11,333 nucleotides of DNA from an uncultured Porphyromonadaceae bacterium (lineage in GTDB: Bacteria; Bacteroidota; Bacteroidia; Bacteroidales; Muribaculaceae): the NCBI GenBank assembly GCA_947176355.1, contig CAMWQY010000057.1, positions 1-11,333 on the forward strand. The letters run 5' to 3'. Within the stretch, counting starts at the first letter, position 1; every line of letters starts with the position of its first letter. A program made the translations under genes and the position numbers. This document shows, piece after piece, positions 6,801-11,333 of this stretch. Below the pieces are notes generated by a model. It saw only the letters and a program-made list of their open reading frames with translations, had not been told where the DNA came from and did not search any database.

Positions 6801-8789
6801 TTACTTGAGTATTATATTATTCTGAACAGGAACAATACGCCAATTAAGGATGTTAATTTTATATTTAACAAAATATTCATTTTCTTCCATTGAAGGAACG
6901 AGAGGATTGTTGAGATTGTCTATACCACTTGCCATACCGTCAATCCCTGCGACTTGAATATCATATACATGATTACGAACCAAACCAAAGTCACCGACAC
7001 GCACATTTTTCCAATTAATCACACCATTTTCTATCGGTGGTAGACCATCTTTATAAGTTGTATTTTCCCAGACACCAAGATGCTGGATAGGAATGGAAAA
7101 GTAACCTTTGTTTTGATTATATACACGAGCGACACCAAGCTGAGACCATAATTGAAGATTAAGTTGATCTACGACAGCTGCAGTGACAGCTCTTCTTTCA
7201 TCTGTACCCATTGGTCGGTAATATAGACCCTCATATGAGGGCAATCCTGATTTCAATTGGAGTGTAACATACCTATGAGGAATTGGCTGATTACCCTGTA
7301 ACTCCCTAACGGCTTTAGAAGGATGCACAACTTCAAAATAATTCTTTACAGTTGCAGATGCATTTGCGTTCAACAGAGTTCCCGTCTGATCAGTAAATAG
7401 AATCTGATTGCTTGCAAGTAATGCGTCCATAATAGTTTTACCCTCAACATCTGCTTCAGGCACGGTCTCACGATAGTAAAGGTTACTATTATAAGTATAA
7501 AATCCTGCGGGATTAGTTACTTCAGTTTCCCCTTTCTTTATACTATAGGATCCTACCACAATTACAGAAGGAGCAGCAGCTTTTGGATTTTGACAATCAA
7601 AAGCATCTTTACCCATAGTATTTTCGAGTACATACTTGGAATTTGTCCCATCCTTAGACACGGGTTTTCCAAACCCTTCACTATTATTTGATGCATCCGT
7701 AATCTGATTGTAAGAATAATAACGTAAAGCGTAATCACCAACAGCGACACCAGCCCCTGTAGTATTCCCGGCATCTTCTCCAGTCAAAGGATTCTCTGCA
7801 ACATAATCAATTATATTGTCTGAAACTAATGGGAAATTTTTAGCATAAAATCCAGGAGAACATGCCCAATAACTGCGGTGTAAGTTGGCATTATTCCAGT
7901 CAGTCCAACCACCGAGAGATTCCTGAACTTTAGCATAAGACGGAATACCTGTTGTTTCAGCATCATTATCAGCAAATCTCTTCACAACGTACATTGTAGG
8001 AGCATCTGCATTGATTGACCACATTTCAGGTTCGAAAGAAAGGGTGTATGCACCAACTGTCTGATCTTTGATAGCTCCTTCAGCTTGATTCAAAGTGAAA
8101 TTTACTTTGGCAGCATAGCGTTCGACATATATTTCGACAGATTGATATACAGGTTTTCCATCTTCACCAGTTTCGTTTATAGCATCTAAAGATGTCACCA
8201 ATTGCTCGGGCAATATTGGGGTTGCAGAAATCTTTACTTGCGAAGCACCTGTAAGAGGATTAGACCCATAATATACAGAATTAGTCATAGCAAAGTTATC
8301 GCTATCATCTGAATAGTCGGCACGTTCCTCGCTTCTGAGTTCATACATTGACTTGTTGTTCATGTCTGCTGCATAATCAACGGGGTTTATGTAGCACATG
8401 ACATAAGAAGGGAAGTTAGTTCCCCTTGGGATGTTTACTTGCATAACGGCTTCCTTGAAAACACCTACGCTTGGTATAGGATCGCCGGTATTATCTTTCC
8501 ACCCTGTATCTGTTCCATCAACTTTCGTTGTAGTGACATCATTTAGGGGATTGCCACTTGCATCGAAGAACTTGAGCATGATAGATCCAACTTTATTTTC
8601 ATCCTCTGTTCCAATTGCGAATGTTTCATCCGCTCTGGTTGAAGGAGTGTTGGCTATGGAAACACGTAGAAATCGCGTTTCCGCTTGCTCTGCCACGACA
8701 TTTTTGTCGACCGGCATTTCGTTGGAGCAGGCCGTGAGGGCGAGGGTGGCGAGGCCAAGTGCTCCGGAAATAAGATTTAGTTTTCTCAT
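6801..8789 (-). CDS. Mfa1/FimA-type major fimbrial subunit precursor
   Basis: The likely shaft subunit of the pilus, 662 residues from the chosen start. Starting at 8789 gives a clean lipoprotein signal (MRKLNLISGALGLATLALTAC, lipobox Cys21). An upstream in-frame ATG at 8840 would add 17 polar residues and spoil it. After the lipobox a strand-like stretch (TRFLRVSIANTP) leads to STRADE (50-55), the site where family members are cut after Arg once at the outer membrane, opening the groove for donor-strand assembly. The C-terminus has HVYDIQVAGI and NILNWRIVPVQNNIIL, the fimbrillin C-terminal pattern whose last strand is thought to enter the next subunit. It lies between the DUF3868 gene and the anchor gene, as in other Bacteroidales pilus loci. 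It is longer than P. gingivalis Mfa1, but placement fits the major subunit. Confidence 0.87.
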   Translation of the reverse strand: MRKLNLISGALGLATLALTACSNEMPVDKNVVAEQAETRFLRVSIANTPSTRADETFAIGTEDENKVGSIMLKFFDASGNPLNDVTTTKVDGTDTGWKDNTGDPIPSVGVFKEAVMQVNIPRGTNFPSYVMCYINPVDYAADMNNKSMYELRSEERADYSDDSDNFAMTNSVYYGSNPLTGASQVKISATPILPEQLVTSLDAINETGEDGKPVYQSVEIYVERYAAKVNFTLNQAEGAIKDQTVGAYTLSFEPEMWSINADAPTMYVVKRFADNDAETTGIPSYAKVQESLGGWTDWNNANLHRSYWACSPGFYAKNFPLVSDNIIDYVAENPLTGEDAGNTTGAGVAVGDYALRYYSYNQITDASNNSEGFGKPVSKDGTNSKYVLENTMGKDAFDCQNPKAAAPSVIVVGSYSIKKGETEVTNPAGFYTYNSNLYYRETVPEADVEGKTIMDALLASNQILFTDQTGTLLNANASATVKNYFEVVHPSKAVRELQGNQPIPHRYVTLQLKSGLPSYEGLYYRPMGTDERRAVTAAVVDQLNLQLWSQLGVARVYNQNKGYFSIPIQHLGVWENTTYKDGLPPIENGVINWKNVRVGDFGLVRNHVYDIQVAGIDGMASGIDNLNNPLVPSMEENEYFVKYKINILNWRIVPVQNNIILK

Positions 8790-8845
8790 AAGGAAAATTT
8801 TTGGTTGAGTTAATGTATTATTGATTTGTTTTTGTTTCATTTGAA

Positions 8846-8878
8846 GCCACCCTCCACCCTAAGGGCGGGTGGCGTGGC
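8846..8878 (-). promoter_or_regulatory. GC-rich hairpin in the leader of the major subunit gene
   Basis: The short gap after the DUF3868 gene holds two alternative GC-rich pairings: GCCACCC (8846-8852) with GGGTGGC (8867-8873), or CCACCC (8854-8859) with GGGTGG (8867-8872). GCCAC can also pair with GTGGC at 8874-8878. On the minus strand the stem ends six bases before the in-frame ATG at 8840 and well before the preferred start at 8789. There is no U-run after it, so it is not a normal terminator; it may protect the 5' end of a processed major-subunit message. Function is inferred. Confidence 0.45.
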
Positions 8879-8907
8879 AGAGTCCGGTTTTTGCTATCAG
8901 TTTCAGC

Positions 8908-10353
8908 CTATTCTATTAGCCCAAGTGAGCGGAGTTCGCCAAGGAGGTCGGTTGCTTCCTGTATGCCGGCGGCAGCTGCGCTATTTAGCAACGGAATGGC
9001 TGTGGCATAGTCTTCGTTTCTGACTGCAATAGCAGCTTCTGTATAGGTGGCTTCGGGTCGGTTGCCGGCTTTCGACAAGTATTTGCGTGCGGCTACGTAG
9101 TCGCCGTTAATGACTGCTGTGGCGGCGGCGTTCAGATTCGCCACTTCATCATTGGGAAACATCCTGACTGCCACTTCCATCACCTCCCGGAACTGCTGGG
9201 AGTTCTTGTCGAGGGTCTGCGCATACAGGTAGATCTCGTCAAGGCTCAGTTTCTGTGGTGCAGTCTCCACGAGCATTGCTATCTTCTGGAGGTCGGTGAA
9301 ATTCTTTACTGTGTAGTTCACTTTATAGACGGTGTGGCGCAATGCCGGATATACTTTGGTGAGAAGCGTGAAGTAATCATCCGGGAATTCAGTCTTCAGA
9401 CACTGGTCTTTTACGTCGGGGTCAATCGAGTCGTCGGATATGAGTTGCAGAAGGGCTTCCTTGTCACCGAGATCGTCCATTCCCTTCACTCTCTCCTCAA
9501 GACCAGCCCAGTCTTCCGCTACCCATGAATACTCGAGGGCCTTGCGTGGGACGTCAAAGTATTTGGTGACGTAGTCGAGGAGGGACTCCGTACGTCCCTT
9601 AGCGAGCTTCTCATTGAGCGAATATGGGCCTTCAGGGGAAGCATAGCCGGTGAACGTCACCGAATTGATTGTGATGTCATCGTCACTCTGCATCACGTCA
9701 ATGTCATGGCGGATTGCGGCGAGTTCATCGGGGTTGCGGCGATAGTCAGGAAAGATCTCAGTCTTTCCAACGGGGAAGTCTATGTAGGCTTCCTTACTCA
9801 CGTCGCGCGTCTTCACTATCTCACGCTCCGGGGAGACATAGACCATTGTGGGGACGATTGTCATGTCTCGGTAATCCATACGCGCGAGCGGTTGCTCATC
9901 AGCGAATGTAAGGAGCGGAAGTATTCCGCAACCGGCGCACCCAATCACTCTCCCTTCCATTCCAAGGTTTGAGAATGCCATCCAGTCGCTGTAGGGAGCC
10001 ACGATGGAGTATTCATATATTTCTTTCGCCCCTGCTCGGAGGAGCACGGTATTTTCACTCAGGCGATTGTTGCCACGCTGGTGCTGGATATAGCGTGTGC
10101 GACCTGCAACAAGGACGGAGTCGAGGCGCAGTTGCTGTCCCCCTCCCTCTATGTATGGCACCAGCCACACCTCACGATTGCTCATTTTGGGGAATGCCTC
10201 AGGATGAACCGTAAACTTGACCAAAATCTGAGATTCTGACTTCTCGACAGCTACATCTGTGACAGAGCCGGCAGGAAGATCATACAGTTCGGCTGCTGAA
10301 GTCGTAATAGCGGCCGCCGAGACAAAACATATTGCGGAAAGTATCTTTTTCAT
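8908..10353 (-). CDS. DUF3868 protein with OmpA-like stretch and TPR-like C-terminus
   Basis: A 481-residue exported envelope protein of the type found beside Bacteroidales pilus genes; its exact job is unknown. The chosen start gives a standard signal peptide (MKKILSAICFVSAAAITTSAA) with likely cleavage at SAA-EL. An ATG six codons upstream (10371) is also possible. The N-terminal half looks like DUF3868 and contains a CxxC pair (GCAGC, Cys139 and Cys142). GYASPEG at 236-242, followed by NEKLAKGRTESLLDYV, matches the OmpA-family motif for peptidoglycan or envelope contact. The last 90 or so residues contain two helical TPR-like units (GDYVAARKYLSKAG and EDYATAIPLLNSAAAAG). It lies 82 bases after the DUF3575 gene. 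It may couple pilus assembly to the cell wall, which is inference. Base composition is more GC-rich than in the subunit genes downstream. Confidence 0.85.
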   Translation of the reverse strand: MKKILSAICFVSAAAITTSAAELYDLPAGSVTDVAVEKSESQILVKFTVHPEAFPKMSNREVWLVPYIEGGGQQLRLDSVLVAGRTRYIQHQRGNNRLSENTVLLRAGAKEIYEYSIVAPYSDWMAFSNLGMEGRVIGCAGCGILPLLTFADEQPLARMDYRDMTIVPTMVYVSPEREIVKTRDVSKEAYIDFPVGKTEIFPDYRRNPDELAAIRHDIDVMQSDDDITINSVTFTGYASPEGPYSLNEKLAKGRTESLLDYVTKYFDVPRKALEYSWVAEDWAGLEERVKGMDDLGDKEALLQLISDDSIDPDVKDQCLKTEFPDDYFTLLTKVYPALRHTVYKVNYTVKNFTDLQKIAMLVETAPQKLSLDEIYLYAQTLDKNSQQFREVMEVAVRMFPNDEVANLNAAATAVINGDYVAARKYLSKAGNRPEATYTEAAIAVRNEDYATAIPLLNSAAAAGIQEATDLLGELRSLGLIE

Positions 10354-10430
10354 AATCTTATCTGAATGCAAAATTCATAATGCACTATGCATAATTATTT
10401 TCGGGTATCCTGAATGGCGCTATGGGCTCC

Positions 10431-10454
10431 ATTCTAAATTCCAAATTCTAAATT
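10431..10454. repeat. Short direct repeat ATTCTAAATT, period 14, at the DUF3575 gene end
   Basis: ATTCTAAATT occurs at 10431-10440 and 10445-10454, with a related AAATTAGAAT next to it, overlapping the stop codon of the DUF3575 gene. A second AT-rich simple stretch (AATTCATAATGCACTATGCAT) follows in the gap before the DUF3868 gene. Such simple AT repeats are common between Bacteroidales genes. I see no clear promoter or terminator in this gap, so the two genes are probably cotranscribed. Confidence 0.6.
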
Positions 10455-11004
10455 AGAATACATATACCAAGTTGAGTGCGGCTTTAGTAGGGAGGATCAT
10501 ATTTTTCACTCCATGACCTACCTTCTTGCCGCATCCTTCACATTCAAACACGTCATAGTCGGCACGTATCCAGCCTACGCCGATTTCTGCCTCCAGATTC
10601 CAATGGCGACCAAGAAGCCATGTGTAGCCGTAGCCAAGTCCGGCTCCTACTGCCCAACCCTGATAGCGGTGGTCGCGGAGCTGACCGAAGTCATATACGA
10701 TGTCGCGCGCGAAAGGAAGATGTCCGAAATTGAATTTTCCGCCAAGAGCATGAAGGGCAAGGAAATGACCGGCTGTAGCGTCGCACAGCCAATAGCGCAC
10801 TTCAGGTTGTGCCATCCAGTGCTTCCAGCGACGACCGTCGTTGAAATTCCATGCATTAAGATTGCCGGATATGTCGATGCTCCATCGAGGGGCGACTCGC
10901 AATTCTGCACCGAGGTTTACGGTGGCTGTAGCATCGTAGAGGATGTTGGTCTTAATTCCGAATGTCCTTGCTGATGCAGGTACATAGCTGAATGCTCCCG
11001 ACAA
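10453..11004 (-). CDS. DUF3575 outer-membrane beta-barrel-like protein; start uncertain
   Basis: A small envelope protein of the DUF3575 family, a regular partner of DUF3868 and fimbrillin genes; role in pilus biogenesis unproven. The core begins FGIKTNILYDATATVNLGAE and shows alternating strands with many aromatic residues (RYWLCDATAGHFLALHALGG, GAGLGYGYTWLL, LEAEIGVGWIR) and ends NLVYVF, like a small barrel with a C-terminal Phe. A CxxC pair (ECEGCGKK, Cys155 and Cys158 of 183) is typical of the family as I remember it. The coordinates use a TTG, the only ATG, GTG or TTG upstream of the core, but this cuts off a good signal peptide: the frame stays open to 11088 and encodes KINKLYRLIILLTAILSGAF just upstream. 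The missing start may lie across the C-run at 11068-11076. First gene of the operon. Confidence 0.8.
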   Translation of the reverse strand: MSGAFSYVPASARTFGIKTNILYDATATVNLGAELRVAPRWSIDISGNLNAWNFNDGRRWKHWMAQPEVRYWLCDATAGHFLALHALGGKFNFGHLPFARDIVYDFGQLRDHRYQGWAVGAGLGYGYTWLLGRHWNLEAEIGVGWIRADYDVFECEGCGKKVGHGVKNMILPTKAALNLVYVF

Positions 11005-11067
11005 TATTGCCGTGAGTAAAATAATAAGCCGATATAACTTGTTGATTTTTAAATATTTAGAGCAAAT

Positions 11068-11076
11068 GGGGGGGGG
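11068..11076 (-). promoter_or_regulatory. Nine-C homopolymer at the front of the DUF3575 gene (possible phase-variable tract)
   Basis: Nine consecutive G on the plus strand (C on the coding strand) sit just upstream of the signal-peptide-like segment of the DUF3575 gene. An ATG at 11135-11137 opens a frame that enters the run and, with nine C, stops at 11057-11059 after 26 codons. With eight or eleven C the same ATG reads into the DUF3575 frame. Long G/C runs slip easily in replication, so this may be an on/off switch; it may instead be a sequencing miscount. Confidence 0.5.
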
Positions 11077-11211
11077 TAATTCTAAAAGTTACCCCGACAA
11101 TTGACTTCTTTATGGCATTGCTTACAATAAGGTTCATATTAATAGCAATTTATAGCGATTTGAAACTTTCTTCTATCTTATGAAAGGTTGAGTATATTTG
11201 TAATATGTACG

Positions 11212-11243
11212 CAAAGTTAAGGACAATTATTGAAAAATGCAAA
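11212..11243 (-). promoter_or_regulatory. Bacteroidales-type promoter for the fimbrial operon
   Basis: On the minus strand a -33-type TTTG (11240-11243) is followed after 20 bases by TAACTTTG (11212-11219), an exact fit to the Bacteroidales -7 consensus TAnnTTTG at near-ideal spacing. Transcription would start near 11205, about 70 bases before the ATG at 11135-11137 and about 200 bases before the TTG at 11002-11004. I found no comparable TAnnTTTG match in the gaps before the later genes, so this is the best candidate for driving the whole operon. The AT-rich flank beyond it (11244-11333) holds no gene I can see. Confidence 0.65.
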
Positions 11244-11333
11244 TATTTTTTTAAAATAATTTAATATTTTAACAAATCGACACGGCTCTTTCATTTAAAA
11301 AATCCCTGTACATTCAGAATTCCTTATATTTTA

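Noticed and set aside
10513..10974. Plus-strand open frame of 153 codons opposite the DUF3575 gene
   Set aside because: It is the shadow of the DUF3575 gene, whose minus-strand product has clear family features.

Overview
The window looks like an accessory locus of a gut Bacteroidales bacterium. The evidence is a set of Bacteroidales-type surface lipoproteins with LTSC, LTAC or ISSC lipoboxes, fimbrillin-family proteins, DUF3575 and DUF3868 partner genes, starts without Shine-Dalgarno sites, and a TTTG / TAnnTTTG promoter. The family (Bacteroides, Muribaculaceae or another) cannot be fixed from the sequence alone.

All six convincing genes lie on the minus strand, so transcription runs from the right end to the left. 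In that order they are: a DUF3575 outer-membrane beta-barrel-like protein (about 11004-10453); a DUF3868 protein with an OmpA-like stretch and TPR-like C-terminus (10353-8908); a major fimbrial subunit of the Mfa1/FimA class (8789-6801); a FimB/Mfa2-type anchor lipoprotein (6571-5492); an accessory fimbrillin-like lipoprotein (5466-4144); and a very large (1101 aa) DUF4906-like putative tip protein with an EF-hand-like loop and a FISUMP-like C-terminus (4104-799). This is the usual content of a type V pilus locus: lipidated precursors reach the outer membrane, a trypsin-like protease cuts after Arg, and subunits polymerise by strand exchange on the anchor.

Possible regulation is visible at three points. 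A good Bacteroidales promoter lies at 11212-11243. A run of nine C (minus strand) sits between an upstream ATG and the signal-peptide-like part of the DUF3575 gene, and the two frames join only if the run loses one C or gains two. The 229-base gap after the major subunit gene holds a terminator-like hairpin followed by stems that cannot all form together, which could set the ratio of major subunit to anchor and tip.

The left end (1-798) holds no convincing gene. It contains two related, nested palindromic repeat units (about 42-280 and 371-568) with 29-30 base arms and several short tandem repeats, then an AT-rich stretch.
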